Positions 32,068 to 45,003 are shown, counted from the first letter of the stretch. The stretch is DNA of 64,000 nucleotides from Pseudovirgaria hyperparasitica (GCF_010093815.1 NW_022985552.1:1163943-1227942); one strand, 5' to 3'. Numbers and translations: made by a program. The notes: generated by a model not told the origin, from the letters alone.

Positions 32068-34429
32068 ATGATTCCCACGAGCCTTCTGGGTCATGGCACG
32101 CGCCACGCGATGGGAGGGTATTCCTCTACCCGCGTCGTAGTACTCGGTCTAGGGAAAATACTGTTCTTACTCCTGGGGAGTCTGCCATTCCTTCATGCAG
32201 CACCTCTTCATACTTCCTCTGTCAGTATCCTGGATGAAGTCGAGCCAAAGGAGCCCGATGACCCAAGTCTGTGGGTCTATCTCAGTACCGCTATCGTCCT
32301 AGTCCTCCTGGGAGGCGTGTTCGCAGGTCTTACAATAGCGTATGTATATTCCAAGATCGTTCTTGAGTTCTTAATTGACAGAACATAGCTTAATGGGCCA
32401 GGATGAAGTCTACCTACAAGTCATCGCAGCCTCTGGGGAAGGAAACGAACGGAAGAATTCCGCCAGAGTGCTTCGGCTGCTAAAGAGGGGGAAACATTGG
32501 GTTCTCGTCACCCTTCTGCTCAGTAATGTTATCACGAATGAGACACTACCAATTGTACTTGATAGGTCTCTGGGTGGTGGTTGGCCCGCTGTCGTCGCAA
32601 GTACCGTATTGATCGGTAGGTATCCATCCATACATTGTGTGTAGCTCTAACGCTGACCATTCTTAGTTATCTTTGGTGAAGTTGTCCCACAATCCATTTG
32701 TGTCCGCTTTGGTCTTCCCATTGGAGCTTGGTGCGCTCCAATGGTGACAGTGCTCATGTGGATTATGTCTCCCGTTGCATACCCGACCGCGATGCTCCTC
32801 GATAAAGTCCTAGGCAAAGACCATGGCACAATGTACAAAAAGGCGGGACTCAAGACATTGATGACGTTGCATAGAACCCTTGGCACCTCTCCAGATGAAC
32901 GCTTGAACCAAGACGAAGTTACAATCATCAGCGCTGTTCTAGACTTGAAAGATAAGTCTGTCGGTACCATCATGACGCCGATGAATGACGTCTTCACACT
33001 GTCTGCAGACACCGTTTTGAACGAGGACATGATGGATACTATTCTGTCAGCAGGTTACTCACGCATTCCAATTTACGCTCCGGACAACCAGAGGAATTTT
33101 GTCGGCATGCTTCTTGTCAAAATGCTCATTACCTATGATCCAGAGGACTGCCTGAAAGTTAGGGACTTTGCTCTCGCTACACTGCCCGAGACACGTCCCG
33201 AGACTAGCTGTCTAGATATCGTCAATTTCTTCCAAGAGGGCAAGTCACATATGGTTCTGGTCTCGGATTTCCCAGGAGAATCTTTTGGTGCTCTAGGGGT
33301 CGTTACTCTAGAAGACGTCATCGAAGAGTTAATTGGAGAGGAAATCATCGACGAGTCTGATGTGTTTATCGACGTTCACAAGGCCATCCGTCGCATGGCT
33401 CCTGCACCCCGTTCGAGGGTGCCGAAGGGCGAGGTGGTCAACAATGATCTAGAGAACGTAAAGCGTGCTCTCGAGGTACCAGAGTCCCGTGATGCCTCTA
33501 CCGATAGGGATCCAAGGCAATCTAGGAAAGGATCTACAGTCGAATATGGACAAAGCCCGAAGACAACGACATTCCTCATGCGCAGAAAAAGTAGTGGCAC
33601 CGATGCACCAAATGGACATGCCACGACGCTACGGACCAGTGATCAAAATCAGATTCGAGAGCATCTTAAGCATCTTGGCCCGTCCAATGCTGCCAGCAAG
33701 CCCAAAACTACTCGCTTTTCCGCAGTCAAAATTAAACCTGGAGTTGGTACTATTCCCGAGAACCACTCAGCGCCTCAACGGCCAACGACTGTACATGCAG
33801 ATACCGCGCCTCAGGGGGGCTTTGGAGAAGGGCTACTCGCAGGAGGTGGTCGCGATGCCAGTGATGGTGTAATCGCTCTTGCGCAAGGCTACGGGACATT
33901 GACCAGAAGTCCAACCCAATCTAGGGACGCAGATAACTCCAAGCCGGACAGCGCCAGTGATAATGACAACACCCCACGACCAAAGTATAAATACGGTTTA
34001 TCAGAAAATGCGTTCGACAGCACTGATAAGCTGGTCATCGATAGCAAGACGCCCGAATTACGAAAGTCGGACTCACACAGTACCATCGGATCGCTACACT
34101 CAAATGTCTCACAAGAGGAACCGAAAAGACGAAACACTGCGCGCAGTGGCAGTATCACTGAGAACTTCATTGATCACGGAGGCGTCAAGAAGATGATACT
34201 CGAAACGACGAGTAGCTCGAACAGTGACGACGGCGATAATCACGATGATAACCAAGCAGGGCCCAGCAAGGACTCCAAGCATGACCAGAAAGACGGCGCA
34301 TCGGCATCAGAAACGACCACCAAGTCAAAGAAAAAGCGGAAGAAGCGTGTAAACAAGAAAAAGAAAGGCGGCGACAGTGGCAATGGGAACGATGACGATT
34401 CAGAGCGAGCGCCGCTACTTCACAAATAG
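32068..34429 (+). CDS. MAM3: MAM3/CNNM-type membrane protein (DUF21 plus CBS pair)
   Basis: Three exons, 32068-32339, 32389-32615 and 32667-34429, with introns of 49 and 51 bp, encode about 753 residues. Mam3 is a vacuolar-membrane protein affecting metal (Mn, Mg, Zn) homeostasis; animal CNNMs handle Mg. Seen: an N-terminal hydrophobic segment; then [20 protein letters not shown] (the DUF21 start), [29 protein letters not shown], and [23 protein letters not shown] motifs are [15 protein letters not shown] and [20 protein letters not shown] disordered Ser/Asp-rich tail of about 330 residues ends in [17 protein letters not shown]. The start is uncertain between 32068 and 32110, which changes only 14 residues. 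Near-identity of several blocks with yeast Mam3 supports the symbol. Confidence 0.92.
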
Positions 34430-35490
34430 TCTTGGTACTTCATACTTTATATTTCCCCTCTGTTTGACTATACACCTATTTTTTGAGGCCGAGTCGTAGA
34501 TTGGAACACTTCGTCCTGAGCGAAGATCCGGGCGTCAAAAGTCTGCACTTCCAATGCATATCCCGGAGTAAACATTATAAATAATTCAAATTACAATGCG
34601 CATAAAGTCCTGCGCTTCATAACTACTTTTTGACTTGTCGAAGTTACATAGATAGGCTTTATTCTCGCCTCACTAATAGAAAGTAGCTAACTCCATATGA
34701 AAAACCGATCTGAACGATCTCTTCTCTAGTAAAAAAACAGTACATCAACTAAGGTCAGCCTGTCTCCCGCTCACATTTCTAGAGGAAAAATAGCCCCTCT
34801 GCTGGGCGTAAAGCGGCTATAGCCACTCTTATCCTACGTCGGAGTAGTTGTATAGCTAGAGTAAGTCGCCTTACATTCTGTTGGCTATTAAAATATTAGA
34901 ATACTCGTCTTTTAGTAAACCTCTACATGAAATCTTCTCTTATGAATAATGTGTGTACATGGTAGAACGAAAGCGTGCGGTGTAGATCTCTCTTACAGCA
35001 AACGCGGTGATACAGTGGGATGAGAATATCAAAGGCTCCAATGGCTATGCGTATAGGTGAATGTCAGAGTAGTCGGATCTTTTTAAGGCTCTGCTGGACA
35101 GAGAAAGAACTGGGTTGCCAGGAGTAGAGAAGTACGGCTTTGTCAGAAAGTGAAGAGTATATTTAGGATCTACAATACAAAGAAACATTCAGAAGCGCTC
35201 AAGGAAGAGTAATTCGTAGGTGCCGCCGCTGGTGAAGTCGAATGATCGGACAATAGGTGGCTATGGTATCATGATATGTGGTAGCAGGAACCGAGTTTCA
35301 CATGAGAATCGTGAGTTGACGCGTATTGAAGAAGTAGAAAAAACGCTTCACTTTTGAGATAGGAACTACAACGTCGATATATCTATACTCAAAAACAATC
35401 GCGAAACCCCCATCGAATAAGACAGAAACGCCCATATCCAACGGAGGGACACCAGTAAAAGCCCTCCTCTCTCCTTCATTCCTTAACATC
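34430..35490. other. Convergent intergenic region, possibly with a small degraded repeat
   Basis: About 1 kb between two convergent genes. Positions 34610-34930 are TA-rich with many ctag/tata words, slightly like RIP-affected DNA, but CA/TG are not clearly depleted and no terminal repeats were found. No gene is supported. Confidence 0.45.
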
Positions 35491-37018
35491 TTACTCTTTC
35501 TCATTCCTATTAACCTCATCGGCCTGTTCCTGCCCATCTTTCCCTCTCACCCGAGATAGCCTCTCTTTCCTCTCCGCTTCCCAAAACGCCCTCTGCCTTG
35601 CAGCCCGTTGCTCTCTCGCCTTCTGCCCAAACACCGTATTCGCACGCCTAGGCAGCCGTGCCTCCGTCGTTTTAGCTGTTGTACTTCTCATAGTTAGAGA
35701 GGCTGAAGTACCTGATCTTCCTGCCCGTGCCCTGAGGGGCCGACCACCCACTTCCGTAACGTCCAGGACCGCCTGGGTGATCTTGTCCTCCATCTCGGTC
35801 TTGGATGGAGGTGTGGTGACTACTTGTAGCACCCACCCGGAAGTCTTGCTGGACTTCCCAGCAGGTGGTGTCGACTGCGTCGACGGCTGCTGGGTAGTGG
35901 CGTCTGCGGTTGCTTGAGGCGGACTGTGGCGCGCGACGGGCTGTTGGCTATGGGATTTTCGTGGTGCTGGCGCCGGCGAACTCAGCTTGCGGCGCTTGCT
36001 GTTGGTGGTGAAAGTGGTGGCGGCAGGCGGCGGACGTGTGTTTGCTGAGGACGCGGCTTCGTCCTCGGATGCTGCATCATCCAGATCCATGCGAGCACGC
36101 TTCGCACTCTTCATTATGGCGGCTCCTGTTTTGGCGATACCCTGTCGAGCTACGTTAGTGCTGTTTGCTTTGGACATGGGCAGCTCGCAAAGTCTCACAA
36201 TTCTTGGGTCGCCTAAAATGTCTCTAATAGCACTTGTCTGACCGGCCGAGACTGCTGGCTGCTGGGTACGAGGTTTTCTAGCTCTGGGAGCAAGGGGATC
36301 ATGCTCCTCACGAGCAGTACCAGCACGGCGTGCTGCGTTGGACTCTCTGAAAGGTACTCCAAGCGCACTCTCCGGAATCGGGAGGTTGTGGCCTGCTTCC
36401 AGGGACCTTGCACCATCACGAAGGCGTATGTTCGCGCTCAGAGTCGGTCCTATCAGGTAGTTAAATATGGAACATGTCACTGGGTTGGGCAAGCAAGATA
36501 CCTGTTTCGGAGCTGCCAGCAGCTCCAGATCCGCTTTTATTGCCGTTGGCAATCGCAGTTCTCGCGCTCACAGGTGCTGGAGCCCTGCTATTGTCCTGCT
36601 GGCTACGATCGGTGATGTTGATCTGTATATCGAGCTTGCCATTATTGACAGCCTGCAGGAACAGGACTGTCCGTTGGAACTGCTCCAGGTCCATATCCTC
36701 ACAGGTCCTAGCAGCAGACTGCAGGCCACTGCCTTGGGAGACCGCGAATTTAGGCAGCGGGCCAGTGAAGATCGAGTTTATGTGGTCGGTGACCACTTTG
36801 TAAGCGCTTTCGAGGCGCACACGTTCTGACGGACGTGGATGTTGGACTAGATGATCTTGTCCGATGCATGCTTCGAGCGCGGTTACCTTACACCCAGGGA
36901 TTGGGTGTTTCAGGGGGCGGTGGACGAATTCGATCTGCTCTGCTTCTCTTTGACGCTGCTTATAGTTGGCAGTGTCTTCGTAGGCCCTGCTTGGGGATCC
37001 GCTTCTTACGGACGACAT
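35491..37018 (-). CDS. Hypothetical basic, largely disordered protein, probably nuclear
   Basis: Two exons, 37018-36502 and 36449-35491, with a 52-bp intron (36501-36450, gtatct...gatag, phase 1), encode 491 residues. The start MSSVRSGSPSRAYEDTANYK is the first Met after a low-complexity upstream stretch. Residues about 30-135 look folded (IPGCKVTALEACIGQDHLVQ, FQRTVLFLQAVNNGKLDIQI). The rest is Ala/Pro/Ser/Thr/Arg-rich with several basic clusters (KSAKRARMDLDD, NSKRRKLSSPAP), and the last 60 residues are strongly basic and Arg/Glu-rich (KAREQRAARQRAFWEAERKE), perhaps a long helix. Basic clusters suggest nuclear localisation. I do not recognise the family; a chromatin or transcription role would be a guess. 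Confidence 0.75.
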
Positions 37019-38357
37019 CTTTATTTGTATACTTCGGTGGCGTGGGAGGTATAAGTAAGAATAGACAATCACTGCTTGATAGCTGATGAGATGCAAGAGA
37101 CGATCAGGTGAGCGATGATGGATACTTGACAGGTCAAGAAGCCAGTGATAGAGACTGTAGCGGATGAAATTTTCTTGAACGCGTGACAGCAAACTCAGTG
37201 AGAAGAGAGACAGAGAAATCGAGCTATAAGACGAGGTGGGGCGGCGGAAAGGTTTGGCGTTCGGTGAATACCGTGGTGACGCGAGACCTGTTGTTTTGAC
37301 ATCGTGGTGAAGGCACATGTGAACAATAATTGCCCGACGCTAGATAAGCCCTGTGAAGAATAGACGATGTTCACAAAATAACATAGTGTGCAAAATACTT
37401 ACGTATCAATTTTATTGTTCGTTTTTCTGTTCTATGGGCACTTCCTCATAAGGGGTGAGGGTAGCCAGTTTGAACAGCAGTTCATCGCACAAGGACGAAG
37501 GCAGTGTGTTGGATGATGAGTATATACACCATTACCGACCTCCTAATGTAGTAAGGGGATCGATTCAATTGAACCAAGTCAAGTTGAGTTCTCTCCATGG
37601 CGAGGAAACAGCCTGCACAATACAATACCCTTTCAACAGAACAATGTCCGTCATGGGACATTCAGCATGTTTGGCACTGAATAGAAAGGAAAAAAGAAAA
37701 GGCAGTACGATTACTCTTCATTCGATAACGAGGAATCGTACGAGCGAATGGATCGAGATTCGGAAAGGTATCTATATAGTCATAAATTGCGTATCACTAT
37801 CCGACGGTTTGATGAAAATATTAGATCGAAGGATAGGACCGAAAAGGAAGTTCTAATGTTTTATTCGTCAACAAGTATCGTTCACACCTGGACGTATATA
37901 TGAAAAATGTATCAACGAATGTGAGCAGCGGAGATGGACACTGGCTGTGCCATGGATGGAACATTAATGATAGTGACTGACGTTCCCTCTCGTCGTCTAC
38001 AATAGGAAGTAGCATTTAAGGAGCAGGCGTAACCTTCTTGCTGTGACGTGCCCCAATCTGCCGGGGTCGGCCCAATAAGAGCTCCGCAGCGTCACGTGTC
38101 TGAAACATCACCCAATCAAGTTTGGTACATTATGCGCCAACCCATCAGTGGTTTCTGGCGCCGAGGCTTCTCTACCATCAACTCGGACAGTTAGGTTGCG
38201 GCCAGAAGACGTTGTGTGGAGGCGGCGTGTAATCATAGTGTCAGTCTCCATCTCCACAGATACATACCATGTGGCTGCTCTACCATCTTTCGTCAGTACT
38301 CGCACATCTCATGCTATCTACTCAACATCATTTGTTCTTTGTCTCTGCTCTCTCGAT
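37019..38357. other. Divergent promoter region before the P450 gene
   Basis: About 1.3 kb separating the hypothetical nuclear gene from the P450. A plus-strand frame of 133 codons at 37455-37856 has atypical composition, no domain and no initiation context, so it is not called. GC-rich boxes ccggggtcggccc (about 38060) and gcgtcacgtgtc (about 38089-38100, an E-box) lie in the P450 upstream region. Confidence 0.5.
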
Positions 38358-40026
38358 ATGGTAAACAAACGCCTATTGGCGGCGACAGCCTTTTGTGCCG
38401 CATTCTACATAACTCGCAATGCGCCAGATTATGCAATCAAACAGTCTTTGGGATGGACTTTCTGTTCTTTATTTCTAGGTCTCATCGCTGCAGCATATAC
38501 ATGGTCTATACTCATATTTCCCAACTTTTTGAGTCCGATACGAAACTATCCAGGCCCAAAGGTACGCACAATATATTCTCATATATTAATCATCCCTCAT
38601 ATATCCGCAGGGCGGGAACATTTTTATGGGATTCTTCTTTGATATCGTACGACAACCAACTGGGGAACCAATGAAAGCATGGCTCGATGATATACCCAAC
38701 GAGGGACTGATCTACTATCGAAGCGCGTTCAATGCTGAACGACTACTGCCCACGACACCCAAGGCCATTGGTGAAGTTCTTGTCTCCAAAAGCTATGAGT
38801 TCATCAAGCCGAAACAGATCCGTGAAGGTCTTGGTCGCCTCCTTGGGATTGGTGTTCTGCTAGCAGAAGGCGACGAGCATAGACGACAGCGCAAACTCCT
38901 CATGCCTGCGTTCCAGTTCCGTCATATCAAGGATCTCTACCCTGTCTTCTGGATGAAGTCAGCAGAGATGGTGACCGCGTTGAGCAAGACCAACTCTGTC
39001 CCTAATGCCTCAGGTACTTCTCCGATCATTTCAATTATCGATTGGGTGTCGCGGTGTACACTGGACATCATTGGTGTAGCAGGCATGGGCCAGGATTTTG
39101 ATGCGATCCAGAATCCTGACGGCGACCTGAGTACCACCTACAGGACCATCTCGTCGCCTTCTTCAGCGACCCGTATCCTGAACGTTATCGCGATCGTGGT
39201 GCCAATGTGGATATTACGTCGTCTACCCATCAAGCGGAACGAGGATATGATCCATGCTATCCGTACGATCAAGAGTACATCACGAAATCTTATCCGGTCA
39301 AAGAATGAGAAGCTAGCGGCCGGGGCAAACACCGATACTGATATCTTGTCTGTTGCTATCACCTCTGGTGGTTTCAGTGAAGACGACTTGGTCAATCAGT
39401 TAATGACCTTCTTAGCTGCCGGACATGAAACAACAGCATCTGCCATGGCTTGGGCCGTGTACCTCCTCTGTCGGCATCCGGAAATCCAGTCTCGTCTCCG
39501 CGAAGAAGTTCGCGAACAACTGCCGTCAATTTCAGACGGCTCATCGGTTACGTCCCAGCAGATCGACAACGTGCACTACTTGTCAGCCGTGTGCAACGAA
39601 GTGCTTCGCCTGTACCCTCCTGTTCCGATGACGCTACGACAAGCAAGCAAAGACACCACCATTGCAGGCCATTTTGTCCCGAAAGACACGACAGTGTTCA
39701 TTCCGATCTGGGCAATCAATGTCAACAAAGCAATGTGGGGTGATGATGCAGAGGAATTCAATCCAGAGAGGTGGATGGCTCCAGGACAAGCCAATTCAGG
39801 TGGCGCAGAAAGCAACTATGCCATGACAACATTCTTGCACGGCCCGAGATCGTGCATTGGACAAGCCTTCGCCCAAGCGGAGTTCAAATGTCTTTTGGCT
39901 GCGATCGTAGGGAAATTCGAACTTGAGGCGACGGACTTGGATACCCCGTTGGACATAGTCGGAGGCGTAACGCAAAAGCCTAAGGGAGGAGTGCCTGTGA
40001 GACTTAAGGAGGTGCCAGGCTGGTGA
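38358..40026 (+). CDS. Cytochrome P450 monooxygenase
   Basis: Two exons, 38358-38561 and 38611-40026, with a 49-bp intron (phase 0), encode 539 residues. Microsomal heme-thiolate oxygenase reducing O2 with electrons from P450 reductase. The N-terminus carries two hydrophobic segments (residues about 5-20 and 35-55) and the proline-containing NYPGPKGGN hinge. Diagnostic motifs are AEGDEHRRQRKLLMPAF (helix C), FLAAGHETTASAMAW (helix I oxygen-binding AGHET), NEVLRLYPPV (ExxR), EFNPERW (PERF-like) and FLHGPRSCIGQAFAQAEF (heme-binding, with ligand Cys). All are intact. The helix C and heme-loop style resembles fungal P450s of the CYP3/CYP4-like groups, but no subfamily is assigned. An Old Yellow Enzyme gene follows 525 bp downstream in the same orientation. 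Substrate unknown. Confidence 0.92.
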
Positions 40027-40551
40027 TAGATAACCGCCTCATCCCTCGATTTCATTCCACTTCCGCTTGCAAAGATCACGGCTATCGGCTGAAAAGCTGG
40101 TTCGCGGCTGACAAATATGCTGCCTTAGGAGCTCCTTTCCGTATATTAACTAGCGTACCTAGTGAAGACACATACCTCAGGGCTGCATCCAATGAAGACA
40201 GCTTTGTAATCAATGTATATCAGGTAATCCTCACCCGAGGACCCTTGATGGAAGATTGCCCCACTAGAGCTAGCTACTACCTAGCTAGGCTGATCCCGAG
40301 TTTCGCCCAGTGACGCAATAATTGGCTGCATGATGAGAAACCGAGAATTAATTGTTAAGCAAAGCTCTTGGGCTAGATACTGCTGAACTCAACTATAAAT
40401 TCTGCATGTCCTGTCGGCACTGAACAGTTCTGAACTTCAGACAAAAGAGAATCTTCCACAGTCAAATACATACCTCACAGCACATATCCCTGTCAATTGC
40501 GCGATCATACCCCATACCCCACAGTATCTCTGTTCTCTCAATAGTACCACC
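40027..40551. promoter_or_regulatory. Promoter region of the Old Yellow Enzyme gene
   Basis: 525 bp between P450 stop and OYE start. A TATA-like box (actataaattc, about 40391-40401) lies some 155 bp upstream of the start, followed by a CA-rich leader, a usual fungal arrangement. Confidence 0.5.
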
Positions 40552-41860
40552 ATGACCACTACCCACCATTCCGTCGAGTATGCAGAGGAGGCTCCTCACC
40601 TCGTGAACAAGGCGGCGCCAAGAGTATGTCTCTAAAATAAAGCTTCCATTTATTTGACCTGACTTTGATTTGCAGATCTCTTATTTTACTCCAGCGCAAG
40701 AACCTCCGTCAGGCACTGCTTTGGACGAGAACGTTCCGAAACTCTTCAAGCCCCTGAAAATACGAGGCCTCACGCTTCAAAACCGTATCGCTCTGTCGCC
40801 TCTCTGTCAATATTCCGCCGAAGATGGACATTTTACCGATTGGCACTTGGCACACTTGGGCGGCATCATTTCCCGCGGCCCAGGCATTGCTATCTTTGAG
40901 GCTACTTCTGTAACTCCACAAGGCCGTATCACTCCAGAAGATTCCGGTTTGTGGCAAGATTCACAGATTGCACCACTGAAAAGGGTGGTGGACTTCGCAC
41001 ACTCTCAGAACCAGAAGGTGGCCATTCAGTTGGGACACGCCGGTCGCAAGGCATCTACCGTTGCCCCGTGGTTATCATCTGGTGCCGTAGCAGGCCCAGA
41101 ACTGAATGGCTGGCCAGACGATGTATATGCTCCATCTGCAATCCCGTTCAACGAACACCACGCCACTCCCAAGGCTATGACACTCCAAGACATCCAAGAC
41201 TTTAAGACCGCATATCTCAAGTCTGTCAACAGGGCTCTGAAAGCTGGTTTCGACGCCATCGAGATTCACAACGCTCATGGCTATTTACTCCATGAGTTTC
41301 TGTCCCCAGTCTCCAACCAACGTACCGATCAGTACGGTGGATCTTTCGAAAACCGCGTCCGTCTAACCCTTGAAGTTGTGTCCATGGTCCGCAATGCGAT
41401 TCCTGAGGACATGCCCCTGTTTCTCCGCATATCAGCGACCGACTGGCTCGAAGAGACCGAACTCAAGGATCAGTCTTGGAGGGTAGAAGACACGATCCGT
41501 CTTGCACCACTCCTCGCCGCGCGAGGTGTAGACCTCCTCGATGTATCTTCCGGAGGCCTACATCCTCTTCAACACCCACACACTGGGCCAGCATACCAAT
41601 CTCCGTTTGCAAAGGCAGTGAAGGAGAAGGTTGGCGATAAGATGCTGGTTTCTACAGTTGGGTCCATTACGGAGGGTAAACAGGCGAACCAACTGCTTGA
41701 GGATGGACTCGATGTTGTCATTGCTGGCCGTATCTTCCTGAAAAACCCAGGTTTGGTGTGGGCTTGGGCAGAAGAGCTTGGTGTGGAGATTAACAAGGCC
41801 AATCAAATCCGCTGGCCCTTTGGTGGGCGTGGGAAGAAGGCTGGTGCGCATAAGAAATGA
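40552..41860 (+). CDS. Old Yellow Enzyme family NADPH dehydrogenase, YqjM-like
   Basis: Two exons, 40552-40623 and 40676-41860, with a 52-bp intron (gtatgt...ttgcag, phase 0), encode 418 residues. The first 24 residues come from a tiny first exon. FMN-dependent TIM-barrel ene-reductase that reduces activated C=C bonds with NAD(P)H. Motifs: LFKPLKIRGLTLQNRI, LSPLCQYSAEDGHFTDWHLA (Cys of the class that replaces the usual Thr and tunes FMN redox), IFEATSVTPQGRI, IQLGHAGRK, EIHNAHGYLLHEFLSP (substrate-binding His pair) followed by SNQRTDQYGGSFENR, and VIAGRIFLKNPG. Order and spacing match bacterial YqjM and its fungal relatives rather than the yeast OYE type. No peroxisomal or secretory signal was seen. 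It lies directly downstream of a P450, so shared metabolism is possible but unproven. Confidence 0.92.
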
Positions 41861-42463
41861 AGAGTGGTAGGAAACATTATAGAGTGTCTTAGATCGAACA
41901 GAGCATAGAAGAACAGCGCGTCGAATTCAAAGTAACAATGTAAAGAATATTAGCCTTCATAGACCTAGCTGCGTTCCATGACTGTTTCCGCAAAGTGAGT
42001 GCACAACTGAATCAGGCAATGCTCTTCAGTGCGCCAACCATGCGCCTTGCTCTTCCGGCGGGCATTTTCAGCGCGTCGGGAATAATCGCCATGCGCAGCA
42101 TCTCGCGATTGACATGGCGACGCGCAATCGAAGGCGAATTCGAAAGCTTGTAGTTTCTCAGTAAGCCAGGCGAGTGTTGAGTGAGTGATAATTAGTGATA
42201 GTGATGGGATAGACATGAGCTTGCAGCTTGGCTCCTTTAGCACAGCCACTCGCTGCCTTCGCCGCGTCCGCGTCACCCGATTTGCATCATCCAGGTCGCC
42301 CCGCCAGTCCAGCCCCAAGGCAGGAGACCGCCCGAGGATTGCTCCAGCGAGTTCATATTACCTATTAACTCAGCATCCACCTGTATCTACACTTCTCACT
42401 ACTTCTCACTACCTCACTCACTCCCTCTCCTCTCTCATATCAACGTTTTATAATCTCTTCATA
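41861..42463. other. Intergenic, promoter of the YSC84/LSB3 gene
   Basis: About 600 bp. The last 100 bases are pyrimidine-rich with repeated cttctcactac/ctcactc words, typical of fungal core promoters and leaders. No gene was seen. Confidence 0.55.
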
Positions 42464-43926
42464 ATGCCCATGGGAATTAATAACCCTTTGCCCTCTTCCA
42501 TGAGGAGTATGTACCTATGACGTTCCAGCCTGAGCTCTGCTGACATCCTTGCAGGCGAATGCAAGAAGAGCGGAAAGATTTTGGCAAGCTTTGTAGACCC
42601 AAGGCAAGCATTTGGTCCAGACAAGATTATACCACCACAGATTCTGGCAAATGCGAAGGTATGTCGGCATATACTCCATGGGTTTAGGATGAGTCTTGAG
42701 CAGCTCCACGTCATATTCGCACAGCGTTGTGACACTGCCTCTATGGCTTAATGAAAGTCTGCTTGACTTGGAGAGATCTGCTAACACGCACGCTCTAGGG
42801 TCTGGCTATCATCACAGTTTTTAAAGCTGGCTTTCTTGGCTCTGCGCGGTTCGGCTCCGGTGTCGTCGTCGCTCGTCTCGCGGACGGGACTTGGTCTGCC
42901 CCATCGGCAATCGGAACAATAGGAGGAGGCTTCGGAGGACAGATTGGCTTCGAACTTACCGACTTCGTTTTTATACTGAACGACGCTGCAGCCGTACGCA
43001 CATTCGCGCAAGCTGGCTCTCTCACACTAGGAGGAAACGTTTCCATCGCCGCTGGTCCTGTCGGAAGGAACGCAGAAGCAGCAGGCGCGGCGAGTTTGAA
43101 GGGTGTAGCAGGCATATTCGCATACTCCAAGACCAAGGGATTGTTTGCTGGCGTGTCACTAGAAGGCAGTGGACTGATCGAGCGACGCGATGCAAACGAG
43201 AAACTGTATGGCCGAAGATGGACGGCAAGGGAATTGCTAGGTGGCAGTGTCCCAGTCCCTCCGGCCGCTGAACCGCTTATGAGAGTACTCAATTCAAGGA
43301 TCTTCTCCGGCGTTGCTGGCTCTGCGGCTGCCAATGATCCTATGTACAACGATATTCCAGTCTATGACGACCGTCACGAGGATGTTGTTTGGCAAGGCAA
43401 ACAAGGCTCAGCATATGGTGAAGGAGTAAGATCCGATCGTACTGGTGGAGGGGCATCCGGCGACTACGAATACAGCGACAATCCCAAACCTTCGAGGGCC
43501 AGTACTTGGGCGGATGACGTATACGACAGGACTCCAGGCAGTGGAGGCTTGAATCGCTCCAACACTACACGTGCAAACCCCCACGAGACTTTCGATCAGA
43601 TGGAGAGACGCACCAGGAGTAACAGTGAATTTTCAAACAAGCCAGGCAGACCGACGGCCCCGAAGCCAATGTTTGGGGCGAAGAAAGCATCACTGGGCGC
43701 TGATCAAGCAATCGCAAAATTCACATTCGAGGCAGATCAGCCTGGCGATCTTGGCTTTAAGAAGGGCGATATTATCACTATTGTCAAAAGAACAGAGAGC
43801 GAGACAGATTGGTGGACTGGAAAGATTGGCAATCGGGAGGGCATTTTCCCCAGGTATGGCCTCCCATGCAATTATCACATTGCCTACTAACCGTAATGCT
43901 ATAGCAACTATGTTGAGACCGTCTGA
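42464..43926 (+). CDS. YSC84: YSC84/LSB3-type SYLF plus SH3 actin-patch protein
   Basis: Four exons, 42464-42506, 42555-42658, 42799-43853 and 43905-43926, with introns of 48, 140 and 51 bp (the last with a ctaac branch site), encode 407 residues. Family members bind lipids and F-actin through the N-terminal SYLF domain and the WASP homologue Las17 through SH3, acting in endocytic actin patches. Seen: MPMGINNPLPSSMRSECKKS and FVDPRQAFGPDKIIPPQIL, then GLAIITVFKAGFLGSARFGS, GTIGGGFGGQIGFELTDFVF, SLTLGGNVSIAAGPVGR, YSKTKGLFAGVSLEGS. A Ser/Asn/Arg-rich linker of about 125 residues leads to the SH3 domain (KFTFEADQPGDLGFKKGDII ... [20 protein letters not shown]). The last six codons are in a separate mini-exon, which completes the SH3 terminal strand. 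Intact. Confidence 0.93.
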
Positions 43927-45003
43927 TCCCGTTCTATCACGATAATCTACTTTCTGAATCCTTTTCTTCCCCTTATATTTCAGCCTTTGCTTGGGTTACG
44001 TTTTGTTGGATATCCAGATTCCCAGTCAAAATCGTCGATGTTTGCTTTGTCTTGAATGGCAGTATTAGCATGGCGTTGATTCGTTAGATCTGACTATTAT
44101 TATATGCAGTCCACTACACAAAACCTTTCCGTTTTACTTCACGCGTAGGACCACAGGCCCATGACCCGGGGCCGATTGTAGGCCATGGGTATGACAGTTC
44201 GGAGGGGTTCACATGAAAGGATTGCATACATCCATTGCCATTATGAAAAGAAAGAGGAAGCATACTATCAGTAGCGCTGAACACAGTTTTACCTAAATCG
44301 GACCGATAGTCCCTTCTTTCTTTGTTGTCAATGACTCGCGACTTCCTCACAAGATCTTTAAGATCTTGATTGTAATTGAAAGATCTCGTATACCAATCTA
44401 TTTTCATATTTTGCACACAAGTAGAGCTACACTCTACGTAGGCTCTTCATTTCCTTCGCATCATCTTACCCTAGTGAACATTTTCTATATAACTTCGAAC
44501 ACCATCTCACGACATAGTCAACCTTCTTATCTACCTAAAAGTCCGAGAGAAACCTCATCCTACGACCTTTTCTACCTAACAAAAAGTCCGTAATATTACC
44601 TCAGTCTCCGAACACTGGTAAAAGTAACAGGGATCTGCGCTCGGACGGGATACGGCCTCGCTGTTTGGTGGAGTCTGGTGGAGTCTGGTGTGTCTTTGGA
44701 CCCTTTTGAACACGACGTTTCACACACAGGTCCGCTTATACACTGGATATGTACATTCACTTTGTTCATACTGATGACAGCTTGCTAACCTTCCGGCCGA
44801 AGCAGAACCGAGACTTCGCACAACACTGCCAAATAAAAAAACTTTTGTCGCTCCTCTTTGCTTTTTCAACTACATCTTCCTTTTCCTTTCGTTAGCTGTC
44901 ACTCCTTCAGCCAGTCACTGGTCTAGACACTCCTTTTACCTCGATTACATACACCCAAAAGCTCACTGTCAAATTCGTGACTTCCTGTACTCAGTCGAAC
45001 ATC
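43927..45003. other. Intergenic, promoter of the mitochondrial SDR gene
   Basis: About 1.08 kb. Contains a near-palindrome caagatctttaagatcttg (about 44349-44367), a short direct repeat gtggagtctg (about 44668-44690) and a CT-rich leader before 45004. No gene is supported. Confidence 0.5.

Noticed and set aside
37455-37856. 133-codon plus-strand frame upstream of the P450
   Set aside because: Composition unlike neighbouring genes, no recognisable domain and poor initiation context.
44349-44367. Near-palindrome caagatctttaagatcttg
   Set aside because: Short AT-rich palindromes are frequent by chance, and nothing ties it to a gene.
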